Assembly (NCBI RefSeq): GCF_000185145.2
Contig: NZ_GL833119.1
Coordinates: 790,968-854,967, forward strand
Reading direction: 5' to 3'
DNA length: 64,000 nt
Source: Hoylesella oralis ATCC 33269
GTDB taxonomy: Bacteria; Bacteroidota; Bacteroidia; Bacteroidales; Bacteroidaceae
In this document: positions 55,437-63,724 of the stretch, piece after piece
Numbering within the stretch: position 1 is the first letter of the stretch
Layout of the letters: the number at the start of each line of letters is the position of its first letter
Notes under the pieces: generated by a model
What the model was told of the DNA's origin: nothing
Database searches by the model: none
What the model saw: the letters and a program-made list of their open reading frames with translations, nothing else
Position numbers and translations under genes: made by a program

Positions 55437-56153
55437 TTAATTGTTGCTTCTGCCAAAGATTCGCAACAGATAAAGGAACAAGTTGATGAAATCCAAGTAC
55501 AGGCTAAGGGCGCCAAGAAGCGCTATTTTCATCGCATTCTCGTCCATTGATGTCTGCATAGCAAGCATTCGTTTGATTTTCTGGCTATCCCAAGCGGTTA
55601 AACCCACAAAGACTAACACGCCTATATAGCTCAATATCAGGTCGAAAGCGGCACTCTTCAGGAACAAGTTAACCACTGTGGCGATGATAAGTCCTATCAA
55701 CGCCATGAACAGGAGCCGTCCTATCGACGTCAGGTCGCGCTTGGTAAAGTAGCCGTATGCCGCCATTGCGCCGAATGTTCCGGCCGTGATGAAGAACACT
55801 TTGGTAATAATGACCGGCGAATATACAACGAATATTGCAGACAGGGTAACGCCATTGAACGCCGAATATAGTATGAAAAGCAACGTAGCCATAGTAAGCG
55901 ACAGGCGATTGATGGCTGCCGAAATGGCGAATACCATTGCTAATTCAGCGATAATCAGTCCGAACAGGAAGACTTGATGCGACCAAATGGCCATCATCAA
56001 CTGCGTATTACTTGCCACGCCGTATGCCGTTAGGCCCGTTATGACCAAAGCCATCGTCATCCATACATATACTTTACGCATCAAGGCAGGGAATGCCAAT
56101 GACATTGAACCTTCTTTCTCGCGTATTACTTTCTCTAATTCTTCTGCATTCAT
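55437..56153 (-). CDS. Bax inhibitor-1/YccA family membrane protein
   Basis: 238 residues with seven predicted helices: VYVWMTMALVITGLTAYGVA near 28-47, then AILFILYSAFNG-type segments, and the C-terminal LVFVGLTAWDSQKIKRML signature of the family (UPF0005), with the conserved Asp pair region. In E. coli YccA interacts with FtsH; elsewhere it acts as a pH-sensitive calcium leak. Function here unknown. Upstream gene of the pepD pair. Confidence 0.88.
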   Translation of the reverse strand: MNAEELEKVIREKEGSMSLAFPALMRKVYVWMTMALVITGLTAYGVASNTQLMMAIWSHQVFLFGLIIAELAMVFAISAAINRLSLTMATLLFILYSAFNGVTLSAIFVVYSPVIITKVFFITAGTFGAMAAYGYFTKRDLTSIGRLLFMALIGLIIATVVNLFLKSAAFDLILSYIGVLVFVGLTAWDSQKIKRMLAMQTSMDENAMKIALLGALSLYLDFINLFLYLLRIFGRSNN

Positions 56154-56586
56154 TTTATTTTCTGTTTTTAGTGAATATTTTGTTTTGCGCAGACAGAACG
56201 CGCAGCGAACGATGGAATCTGCTCCGTATCGCTGCGATGCCGCCTATCTTATGCAAAGATATATCTTTCTTTTGTTTTGAATGCAAAACCGATGCCAAAT
56301 TTATAATATTATAAGTTTTCGGTTTTAAAATAGGGGGATGGGCGTCTTTGTATGTATATCTCCGCTTGCCATGCCTATAATTTTGTCATGGCAGACGGTA
56401 CATCTATCGGGCTTACACTATGGGAATAACGGCGATAGATGCTATCCTTGCTTTCGATACATGGGCAGGGTAATGGGGGAGAACTGAAAAAGTGGCAGTG
56501 CCGTATGGCAGATGTTTCCCGAATAGCAAACTGCTAAAGACGGTACGTCTGGGATTTACGGTGCGTAGAAAAAGGTACTGTAGCGA
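56154..56586. other. Intergenic region of about 430 bp
   Basis: No gene. Contains the -7 box TATCTTTG at 56261-56254 (minus) for the Bax-inhibitor gene, a 7-bp stem TGCCATG/CATGGCA (56368-56393), and the repeated GACGGTACRTCT at about 56394 and 56538. Confidence 0.45.
56254..56261 (-). promoter_or_regulatory. -7 box (TATCTTTG) for the Bax inhibitor-dipeptidase unit
   Basis: Perfect TAnnTTTG on the minus strand about 100 nt before the ATG; TTTG is 22 nt further upstream (56287-56284). Confidence 0.45.
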
Positions 56587-57300
56587 TTACGAACGCGACA
56601 TAAGTTGAGCTCGAACATCGGGTGGAAACTTTTCGATGGCATAGCGTAACATCGTTCGGGGCATTTCTTTACGGTGTTGCATGATATAATTATAGAGCCT
56701 TTGTTCATCGCGTTTGCCGGCTTCTCGCAGCATCCAACCAATGGCTTTATGCATTAAATCGTGTGTATGCGCCATCATTTTATCGGCTAATGCAAAGGTG
56801 TCGTCGAGTTGATTATGCCGGATAAAGGCAAAAGTGGATACGATGGCGATACGATTATCCCACAACAACGGACTTTCGGCAAGCCGGTAAAGAATGTCGC
56901 GCGGTTTGTCTAAGAGATATTCGCCGACGACGAAACGGCAGGAGAGGTCAACCAAATCCCAATTGTTGATATGTTCTGTGAGCGACAGATAGAGATCAAA
57001 GAGCGTTTTACGGGCGGTATCGTCGGCTCGTTTGCACTGCTCTACCATGATGAGCAGTGCACATAGGCGTACTTCGTGCCATGCCGAGACCATGAGTTCG
57101 TGTATCTCGTCAAGGTTCGCCGCCTTGTGTTTTCGTGCTACACCCCTGACATCTGGCACTACAACGCCCAAGAAAGCGTCGCCTTCACCATATTCTCCCT
57201 TGCCTGTTTTGAAGAAACGAGGCAATACTTTACGCTTTTCGTCTTGCGAAAGAGCCTGCAATTCGGCGGTAATAGTATCTGTAATAAGCGTCGAAGTCAT
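56587..57300 (-). CDS. AlkD-like DNA alkylation repair protein
   Basis: 237 residues of HEAT-like helical repeats (PF08713 family). Family segments: NNWDLVDLSCRFVVGEYL, LLWDNRIAIVSTFAFIRH and HDLMHKAIGWMLREAGKRD. AlkD-type glycosylases remove bulky alkylated bases without base flipping; some members lack activity. It is a single gene with a -7 box about 140 nt upstream. Confidence 0.87.
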   Translation of the reverse strand: MTSTLITDTITAELQALSQDEKRKVLPRFFKTGKGEYGEGDAFLGVVVPDVRGVARKHKAANLDEIHELMVSAWHEVRLCALLIMVEQCKRADDTARKTLFDLYLSLTEHINNWDLVDLSCRFVVGEYLLDKPRDILYRLAESPLLWDNRIAIVSTFAFIRHNQLDDTFALADKMMAHTHDLMHKAIGWMLREAGKRDEQRLYNYIMQHRKEMPRTMLRYAIEKFPPDVRAQLMSRS

Positions 57301-57437
57301 AAATATATCAAATTATATAATTGGCAAATAATCAATATCTTGTATTGTTTGATAATGGTTATTGGTAACAGTAAAGAAATTAGCGAACTTCAATGCTATG
57401 CTTTGTTTTGCATTTTCAAAGAATTGTTTTCCGGTTA

Positions 57438-57445
57438 CAAAGATA
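57438..57445 (-). promoter_or_regulatory. -7 box (TATCTTTG) for the AlkD-like gene
   Basis: Perfect TAnnTTTG on the minus strand, about 138 nt before the ATG; no matching -33. Confidence 0.4.
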
Positions 57446-57520
57446 ATGATATATAGGGAAAGGGGGAATATTCTTCGAGTTAATTTCATGAAACCGTCCG
57501 TTTGAATGGCTTTTTTTGTT

Positions 57521-57855
57521 CCCTTTCATTACGACATGCTCAACAAGGTTTTTGTGTGATTCGATAACCTTGCTGCCTTTATCCTTCACTCTGAACGGGA
57601 TTAACAATGCCAGCACTTCGGCTACTGCCAACGTCTTACCAAACATCATATCATATAAAGCATGTTGTGTAAGGGCAACTGTCTTGATAATGCAATGGAT
57701 GAAAACTTCTTTGGTATTATGAAGTCTGGAGTTTTGTATGCTTAAAATCCTGATTTGCCGGAAGTCTTTAGACAATTATATCGAGTATTGCAACAATACA
57801 AAGAAGTAAGTTACGGTGAAAAGGAAGGATTTCTATGCAATATCGAACTCTTTCT
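57521..57855 (+). pseudogene. Decayed IS3-family transposase (integrase-core fragment)
   Basis: Reading forward from 57521, one frame gives HYDMLNKVFV, stop, FDNLAAFILHSERD, stop, QCQHFGYCQRLTKHHII, stop, SMLCKGNCLDNAMDENFFGI, then MKSGVLYA and stop. This follows the rve core of IS3/IS150 transposases (HSDQG...QSMSRKGNCLDNA...ENFFG). After a +1 shift, DNYIEYCNNTKK resembles the usual YI-YYNN-RI end. Three internal stops and a shift show it is dead. The N-terminal half and the terminal inverted repeats were not found. The rest of the 57301-57979 gap holds nothing clear. Confidence 0.82.
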
Positions 57856-57979
57856 AAAATCGGATAATGTTTAATTCATTTAGCTCTTCGGGAACATTTC
57901 ATTTCCTTTCTCCGGTCTCTGTTCTCCCCTTATAGGGAGTTGTAAGAAGAGGAAAATAATAATGGTAAACTTCGCGTTC

Positions 57980-58273
57980 CTAATAAATATGCACGTCGGA
58001 AATGATAAGTCCACCGCCTACAGCTTCGTTCAGTCGCTTTACAAGCTGTGTTTTCATCATCGAGAGGTCCTGTCTAAGCGCAGGACTGGTAATTTTTACG
58101 AAAAGTGTTTGGTTCTTGATGAATTTCTCGCCCGTATATCTTGTGATGGTAGGCCCCATGATGGTATCCCATGCATCAATGAGACGTTTTTGGTTGAGCG
58201 GCGTTTCGAGTCCGCCTTGTCGCAGCACCTTCTGCAACACATCGGCCAGCGACTGCACCTCTTTCTTAAACAT
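57980..58273 (-). CDS. DUF721 (DciA-like) protein
   Basis: 97 residues, one DUF721 domain (LADVLQKVLRQGGLETPLNQ, then AWDTIMGPTITRYTGEKFI). Distant relatives, DciA, help load the replicative helicase. Its start overlaps the recF 3' end by 8 bases, a recF-DUF721 pairing seen across Bacteroidetes. It therefore belongs to a replication/repair unit. Confidence 0.82.
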   Translation of the reverse strand: MFKKEVQSLADVLQKVLRQGGLETPLNQKRLIDAWDTIMGPTITRYTGEKFIKNQTLFVKITSPALRQDLSMMKTQLVKRLNEAVGGGLIISDVHIY

Positions 58274-59384
58274 GGCTCACCTCTCTTTCGGATATATCGC
58301 CATTGGTTACCGAGAATAACTTGTAAGCATGGCGATTATTCTGCAATATACGGTCAAGATGATCGCGATTGGTATCGGTAATAAATATCTGACCATAGCT
58401 ATCTCCCGATACTAAATGTACAATCTGTTCCACACGGGCGGCATCTAATTTGTCGAAAATATCATCCAACAGCAGCAATGGAGTGGTATTGGAAGCGGTT
58501 CGTTTAAGGAAATCGAATTGCGCAAGTTTAAGGGCCAGCACAAACGTCTTGGTCTGTCCTTGACTTCCTTCGCGCTTCATAAGATAACCATCCAGTAGCA
58601 TTTCCAAATCATCACGGTGCACCCCGTGGAGCGAATAGCCCACTGCACGATCTTTAGACCTATCGTGCCGGATCACTTCGAGTAACGAACCGCGCTGACA
58701 ATGCGACCGATAACCGAGTTCAACCTGCTCTTTATCACCCGATATGCTACTGTAAATACGCTGGAATACAGGGATAAACTCTTTCACAAAAGCATCGCGT
58801 TTCCGGTACAGGAGCTCGCCATTGCGCGCCATTTCCTCCTCCCAAATCTCCATGAGCGCCACGTCTGGCTCCGCTTCTTGGCGCAACAATACGTTTCGTT
58901 GCTGCAAAGCTTTGTTGTAATTGCTCAATGCATCGATGTAAGAATGGTCGTATTGCGAGATTACGACATCCATCAGGCGGCGGCGCTCTTCACTTCCGTT
59001 ATCTATGAGAGAGGCATCGGCCGGCGATACAAATACCAATGGTATCAGCCCGATATGCTCCGAGAGCCGCTTATATTCCTTGCCATTGCGTTTAAAGTGT
59101 TTCTTGGTGCCGCGCTTCATACCGCAGTAAATATCCTCGATCTCCTCGTCTGTATCGTTCACATAACTGCCTTGAAGCATGAAAAAGTCTTCGTCGTGCA
59201 TAATAACCTGCGAATCTATGGGATTAAAAGCACTTCTGCAAAACGAAAGATAATATACTGCATCGAGAAAATTCGTTTTACCTACGCCGTTGTGACCTAT
59301 CAAACAATTGATCTTGGGCGATAAGGTAAGCGAAACATCGCGGATATTGCGGTAATTAAGAATGGATATCTTTCTTAAAATCAT
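58266..59384 (-). CDS. recF: DNA replication and repair protein RecF
   Basis: 372 residues from ATG 59384 (frame open to 59462). SMC-like ATPase: Walker A GHNGVGKTNFLDAVYYLSF, signature-like region GSQGQTKTFVLALKLAQFDF and Walker B LLLLDDIFDKLDAARVEQI. It loads RecA at gaps with RecOR. The start is supported by ILRKISILNYRNIRD, the family N-terminus. A TAACTTTG -7 box lies at 59414-59407. Confidence 0.94.
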   Translation of the reverse strand: MILRKISILNYRNIRDVSLTLSPKINCLIGHNGVGKTNFLDAVYYLSFCRSAFNPIDSQVIMHDEDFFMLQGSYVNDTDEEIEDIYCGMKRGTKKHFKRNGKEYKRLSEHIGLIPLVFVSPADASLIDNGSEERRRLMDVVISQYDHSYIDALSNYNKALQQRNVLLRQEAEPDVALMEIWEEEMARNGELLYRKRDAFVKEFIPVFQRIYSSISGDKEQVELGYRSHCQRGSLLEVIRHDRSKDRAVGYSLHGVHRDDLEMLLDGYLMKREGSQGQTKTFVLALKLAQFDFLKRTASNTTPLLLLDDIFDKLDAARVEQIVHLVSGDSYGQIFITDTNRDHLDRILQNNRHAYKLFSVTNGDISEREVSHV

Positions 59385-59406
59385 CGTAGGACTACGTCTT
59401 CTTTCC

Positions 59407-59414
59407 TGCAAAGT
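59407..59414 (-). promoter_or_regulatory. -7 box (TAACTTTG) for recF-DUF721
   Basis: TAnnTTTG on the minus strand 22 nt before recF ATG 59384; it supports that start over the longer frame. Confidence 0.45.
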
Positions 59415-59480
59415 TAACCCTTTTATCAGTGAAAAACGAAAAAAACAAGCAATATATTTCAATATGTGAGATAAATTAAG

Positions 59481-59488
59481 TATTTTTG
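59481..59488 (+). promoter_or_regulatory. -7 box (TATTTTTG) for the TPR-ribH unit
   Basis: TAnnTTTG 85 nt before the TPR protein ATG; no clear -33. Confidence 0.45.
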
Positions 59489-59573
59489 CAACGCATATGC
59501 CCTACAGGACGAAAGCCCTGCAAATAAAGGCATTAAAGACAAAGAAAACAAAAAGAAAAACAAAATAATAACA

Positions 59574-60278
59574 ATGGTAAACAAAAACTCAAAGGGCGTT
59601 CTTGATATGAACGAGGGCCCCAACAAGTCGGAGGCATTCTTTATAAAATATAAGAAAGCCATCATCATTGCAATAGCAATACTGATATTGATCATTGCCG
59701 GAATATCGCTATACAAGGCATATATCTCCGGTCCACGGGAAAACAAAGCCAGTACAGAGCTTGCCAAAGCGCAGGAATACTTCAATATGGAGCAATTCGA
59801 CAAGGCACTTAATGGCGATGGAGCGGGCTCTAACGGCTTTATCAATATCATCAACAACTACGGAAGCACCGATGCAGGCAACCTCGCCAACCTATATGCA
59901 GGGCTTTGCTATGCCAATTTGAATAAATGGAACGAGGCTGTAAAATATCTCGATGCCTATTCTTCCGCCGATGATGCGATGGTGAGTCCGGCCGCAGAAG
60001 CCGCTTTAGGCAACGCATATGCCCATGTAAACCAATTAGACAAAGCTGTAAGCTGCCTTAAAAAGGCTGCCAAGATGGCCGACAGTGAACTCAAAGAAGG
60101 CGTAAACAACAGTCTATCGCCTACATTCCTGCTTCAGGCCGGTCAAATACTCGAGAGTCAAGGCAAATATGCCGATGCTCTGAAACTCTATCAAGATATA
60201 AAGAAGACCTATGTAGGGGCTGCCCTCGTACAAAACGGCGACATTGAAAAATACATAGAACGTGCATCTTTGAAGTAA
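59574..60278 (+). CDS. Membrane-anchored tetratricopeptide-repeat protein (YfgM-like)
   Basis: 234 residues. One membrane helix near 30-48 ([20 protein letters not shown]), then TPR-type helices on the far side ([40 protein letters not shown], and a third near the C-terminus). Resembles YfgM-type periplasmic-facing chaperone adaptors. Its last base is the first base of ribH (1-base overlap), so the two are coupled. Confidence 0.8.
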   Translation: MVNKNSKGVLDMNEGPNKSEAFFIKYKKAIIIAIAILILIIAGISLYKAYISGPRENKASTELAKAQEYFNMEQFDKALNGDGAGSNGFINIINNYGSTDAGNLANLYAGLCYANLNKWNEAVKYLDAYSSADDAMVSPAAEAALGNAYAHVNQLDKAVSCLKKAAKMADSELKEGVNNSLSPTFLLQAGQILESQGKYADALKLYQDIKKTYVGAALVQNGDIEKYIERASLK

Positions 60279-60754
60279 TGGCAACAGCTCTTCATAACTT
60301 ATCCGACTACGATTTCTCCAAAGTTCCCGATGCCAGTAACATGTGTTTCGGCATTGTAGTGGCGGAATGGAATTCGGAGATTACCGGTGCATTATTGGAC
60401 GGAGCCGTAAAGACACTTAAGAAACACGGAGCACTGCCGGAGAATATCCATGTTAAAACAGTGCCCGGAAGTTTCGAACTGATATATGGAGCGCACCAAA
60501 TGGTACTAAATGGCGGCTACGATGCACTGATTATCCTCGGTTGCGTGGTACGTGGAGACACGCCACATTTCGATTTTATATGCCAAGGGGTAACGTATGG
60601 CATCGCTAAATTGAATACTACCAGCGAAATACCTATTATCTACGGCCTCTTAACCACCAATAATCTGCAGCAAGCCAAGGACAGAGCGGGTGGCAGATTG
60701 GGAAATAAAGGCGATGAGTGCGCTGTTGATGCAATCAAGATGGCCAAATTCTAA
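60278..60754 (+). CDS. ribH: 6,7-dimethyl-8-ribityllumazine synthase
   Basis: Penultimate step of riboflavin synthesis. 158 residues: [55 protein letters not shown] with the His near the active site, and [18 protein letters not shown]. Homopentamer or capsid. No other riboflavin genes and no FMN riboswitch are seen upstream; it is expressed from the TPR gene promoter. Confidence 0.95.
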   Translation: MATALHNLSDYDFSKVPDASNMCFGIVVAEWNSEITGALLDGAVKTLKKHGALPENIHVKTVPGSFELIYGAHQMVLNGGYDALIILGCVVRGDTPHFDFICQGVTYGIAKLNTTSEIPIIYGLLTTNNLQQAKDRAGGRLGNKGDECAVDAIKMAKF

Positions 60755-60780
60755 GCGCAGAAGTACGCGAATATCAACGA

Positions 60781-61278
60781 TTGAATAACTTCGCAGCAAT
60801 AGATTTCGAAACTGCTAACGCAGCAAGGACAAGCGTTTGCAGTGTTGGTATGGTGATAGTAGAGGACGGAGAGATAACCGATTCCTATTATCACCTTATT
60901 TGTCCTCTACCCAATTATTATACTCTGTGGACGACAGCCGTGCATGGTCTTACCTTTGAAGACACTGCCGGCGCCCCGACTTTTCCCGATGTATGGGCGG
61001 AAATTGCACCGAAAATTCGTTATTTACCCCTCGTTGCCCACAATAAGGCGTTCGATGAAAGCTGCTTAAAAGCTGTGTTTAAGGCCTACGGAATGCAATA
61101 TCCCGACTATAAGTTCTATTGCACGCTCCTCGGAGCACGCCGTACATTCCGCAAAGGTATGCTTCCCAATTATCAATTGCAGACCGTTGCGCAGTACTGC
61201 GGCTATAGTCTGTCGCACCATCATCACGCGCTCGCCGACGCAGAGGCTTGTGCACACATTGCCTTGAAGATACTTTAA
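60781..61278 (+). CDS. DEDDh 3'-5' exonuclease (DnaQ-like)
   Basis: 165 residues with TTG as start (60781); no ATG is near enough upstream. Exo I AIDFETAN, Exo II HNKAFDESCL, Exo III HHALADAEACA with His/Asp, the DEDDh catalytic set. Stand-alone versions act in DNA trimming or RNA turnover. It follows ribH by 26 bp and may be co-transcribed. Confidence 0.85.
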   Translation: MNNFAAIDFETANAARTSVCSVGMVIVEDGEITDSYYHLICPLPNYYTLWTTAVHGLTFEDTAGAPTFPDVWAEIAPKIRYLPLVAHNKAFDESCLKAVFKAYGMQYPDYKFYCTLLGARRTFRKGMLPNYQLQTVAQYCGYSLSHHHHALADAEACAHIALKIL

Positions 61279-61343
61279 CGACCGACACACATAGAAGTCG
61301 TTCTCCACAAAATTAGCATAAAATAAACATAGAACGAAACAAT

Positions 61344-61727
61344 ATGAAACTGATACATTTATTACAAGCTTACGATTTCGATGAACTAATGCCGATAATC
61401 AATGAAATGTTCCCCGGTGCAACGAAATATGGCAAAGCTTTAAAAGAAGCCTATGACACGTTGTTAGAACTTAAGCCGGTGGCATCTAAAAAGCCTATCC
61501 GTTATAAATTGATGCAAGATGATAACAGCAGCAACTCTTTCATGGGGGCAGAAGATGCTTGTTTCGACACCACATGGGAGGTTTGTCTCGGCAAGGAGGT
61601 GATAAGAGAAAGGGGAGTAGACTTGAGCGACATCGAATTAGCTGCCAACTGTTTGGTGAATTTATGTCTTATCGCCCGTTATCCCAAGTCGTTCGAGGAG
61701 GCCCACCGACAACTCATGAGAGGATAA
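61344..61727 (+). CDS. Conserved hypothetical protein (DUF6557-like)
   Basis: 127 residues with no signal peptide or membrane helix. The N-terminus MKLIHLLQAYDFDELMPIIN and the end FEEAHRQLMRG recall a small acidic family seen in Bacteroidetes (DUF6557 by memory, not certain). Starts 65 bp after the exonuclease. No catalytic motif recognised. Confidence 0.55.
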   Translation: MKLIHLLQAYDFDELMPIINEMFPGATKYGKALKEAYDTLLELKPVASKKPIRYKLMQDDNSSNSFMGAEDACFDTTWEVCLGKEVIRERGVDLSDIELAANCLVNLCLIARYPKSFEEAHRQLMRG

Positions 61728-62408
61728 AGAAAGAGAGTATGTATGAAAGACGAGGAATTAACGATAGGTGTTTGATGGTTACAATGTAAGAACTTGGCTC
61801 GTTTAAATCCTCTCAAACTACATTATTTTCGTGATACATACATAAAAAAATAAACGAATCAAGTTTCTGCAACTCAATCATGCCGTCTGTTTATTTGAAA
61901 TAGATGGTATGCCTGTCAGATATAAATCATACACCTAATGCGGATATATTACAGATATTATCCGCTTTCACTATCAGCTCTTAATTAATGTCAATAGTAT
62001 GTAAATGGTTTCAGTAGGAAAAACTCTACCTTTGGGTTCTGCTGTTATATTCGGCAATCTGCCTTCTGAAATATCTCTGAGGCAGGAATATCGTAAGTCG
62101 TGTAAAGAGGTAACGTTCGGTATGCATATCTTATCCAATTTGAATTTGTACACAAAAGCAGCGAATTCTAATATCAGATATGCTTTTCGAAACATAAGGT
62201 GTTGTGCATAGACATAATATAAACGGGGGTATGTTATTTCAGAAACACTCGTTACAAAAAGTATCTGTCAAGTTAAAGATGTTTCAGTAATTAAGACAAT
62301 TTTAAATTACATTTCATATTTATAATATAATAATTTGATGTTTTAATAATATTCTTTACCTTTGCGCCATAATATAACGAAAGACAACACTTTATTAAAC
62401 TAAGTATC
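61728..62408. other. Intergenic region of about 680 bp
   Basis: AT-rich. Two opposed frames of 68 and 73 codons overlap near 61974-62211, but neither resembles a family I know or has a good start context. GGCTCGTTTAAATCCTCTC at 61796 resembles motifs at 10100 and 47703. The right end holds a promoter (62335-62364) for the next gene. Confidence 0.4.
62335..62364 (+). promoter_or_regulatory. Sigma-ABfr promoter for the secreted protein gene
   Basis: TTTG (62335-62338), an 18-nt spacer, TACCTTTG (62357-62364); 44 nt before the ATG. Confidence 0.65.
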
Positions 62409-63527
62409 ATGATAAAAAATAATTTTATCAAATTATCCGTTTTATCTTTCTGTCTTTGGGGAGTATCTAACGCAATATTTGCAAAAGATGTCGTTTTCGA
62501 TGCAAGTAAAGATCACAAATACTTATTTATTACAAAAGACGAAGTAACGATAAATATATGTGAAGGTAACGGAGATTTCGGTAATAAGGACTATCCGTTC
62601 TATACCTTTAAGAAAGATAGTAAAATCAAAATTACATCCTGTGGAGGACACATTTCTAAAATCATATTCACATGGAAGGACAAGAAGAGCGGACCGGGGC
62701 ATGTAAATCTTATTTCTACAGGCACATATAATGACAATGAAACCGAAGGTGTATGGACTGAAGATACAGAAATAGGAGCTACAGATACCGTTAATTTCGA
62801 GATGTACTCTATAGTGCATACCGCTTCCATTACGGTTACGATCGAACCGGACACCATCAATATAAAAAATACCATCGATGAAGATAAACCTTTTAACCCC
62901 ATCACAGCAGGCATATCAGACGTTAGCCTTCGTCGTACATTCAATGCCAATGCGTGGAATACTCTCGTATTACCATTCGATTTATCAGCCGAACAGGTCT
63001 TGAAAACATTCGGTACAAATACGAAAATAGCTGATTACATAGGAGCTAAAAGACAGCAGGACGGTTCATACACACTTTGTTTTGAAGTTTCAACTACAGG
63101 CATTAAAGCTAACACTCCCGTATTCATCCGTGACACAGAAGATAAAGAAAGTTACGAAATCCACAGAGTTACCGTTACGAACCAACCTCCTATCTCCCTT
63201 AAATCAGGATTCGATTTCATAGGCACTTACAACGAAACGAAACTGAATGTCAACGATTACTTTATCAGTTCCGATAACAAATTCTACCAAGCTAACGGAA
63301 CGGAACCTCTGAAAGCCACACACGCCGCATTCCGTTCATCCGTCCAAAACGGTTCCAATCATAAGGTTCGCCTATCGGTCAGTGAACAAACAACAGCTAT
63401 CAAGAATGTATTCCGCCCGCAGGCATCTGCAGATCACATTATGTATAACCTTTCCGGACAACGAGTAAATACTACCTTCAAAGGAATTATCATTTGTGAA
63501 GGGAAGAAAATCGTACAGAAACCATGA
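62409..63527 (+). CDS. Secreted Prevotella-type protein with C-terminal YNLxGQR motif
   Basis: 372 residues. Signal peptide ending ...SNAIFA. About residues 175-190 read RRTFNANAWNTLVLPFDLS and the end is MYNLSGQRVNTTFKGIIICE followed by GKKIVQK, both recurring in secreted proteins of Prevotella-like bacteria; the last resembles a surface or Por-type sorting domain. The N-terminal part has no enzyme motif. Coupled by a 4-base overlap to a small peptide gene. Function unknown. Confidence 0.75.
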   Translation: MIKNNFIKLSVLSFCLWGVSNAIFAKDVVFDASKDHKYLFITKDEVTINICEGNGDFGNKDYPFYTFKKDSKIKITSCGGHISKIIFTWKDKKSGPGHVNLISTGTYNDNETEGVWTEDTEIGATDTVNFEMYSIVHTASITVTIEPDTINIKNTIDEDKPFNPITAGISDVSLRRTFNANAWNTLVLPFDLSAEQVLKTFGTNTKIADYIGAKRQQDGSYTLCFEVSTTGIKANTPVFIRDTEDKESYEIHRVTVTNQPPISLKSGFDFIGTYNETKLNVNDYFISSDNKFYQANGTEPLKATHAAFRSSVQNGSNHKVRLSVSEQTTAIKNVFRPQASADHIMYNLSGQRVNTTFKGIIICEGKKIVQKP

Positions 63528-63724
63528 AAAAGTCGTACATCATACCCAACATTCACATATTTATCATTAGCACAACAAATACTTTCTTACAAAGTTCCCT
63601 CTCGAAGTCGAGACCTTCTTCCGGCCTTCCGACAGGTACAGAACCCTCGAATGGGGGAACTAATGATGGCACCCATCCCGTTGGTTCGAAGTGTTTTGAC
63701 GAATGGAATGAAGAAGATAACTGA
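63524..63724 (+). CDS. Small peptide, MKKxYxxP type with acidic C-terminus
   Basis: 66 residues. The N-terminus MKKSYIIPNIHIFII, a Ser/Gly/Pro/Thr-rich middle and the end GSKCFDEWNEEDN match a style of short Bacteroidales peptides (MKK-Y-P start, acidic Asp/Glu/Trp end) often following secreted-protein genes. There is no classic signal peptide and no known domain. It overlaps the previous stop by 4 bases. A peptide-precursor role is speculation. Confidence 0.6.
   Translation: MKKSYIIPNIHIFIISTTNTFLQSSLSKSRPSSGLPTGTEPSNGGTNDGTHPVGSKCFDEWNEEDN

Noticed and set aside
57416..57775. 119-codon minus-strand frame in the 57.3-58.0 kb gap
   Set aside because: It is the complement of a decayed IS3 transposase that reads clearly on the plus strand.
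59489..59573. Possible FMN riboswitch upstream of the TPR-ribH unit
   Set aside because: The leader has a short CAGG/CCTG pairing but none of the conserved RFN element segments.
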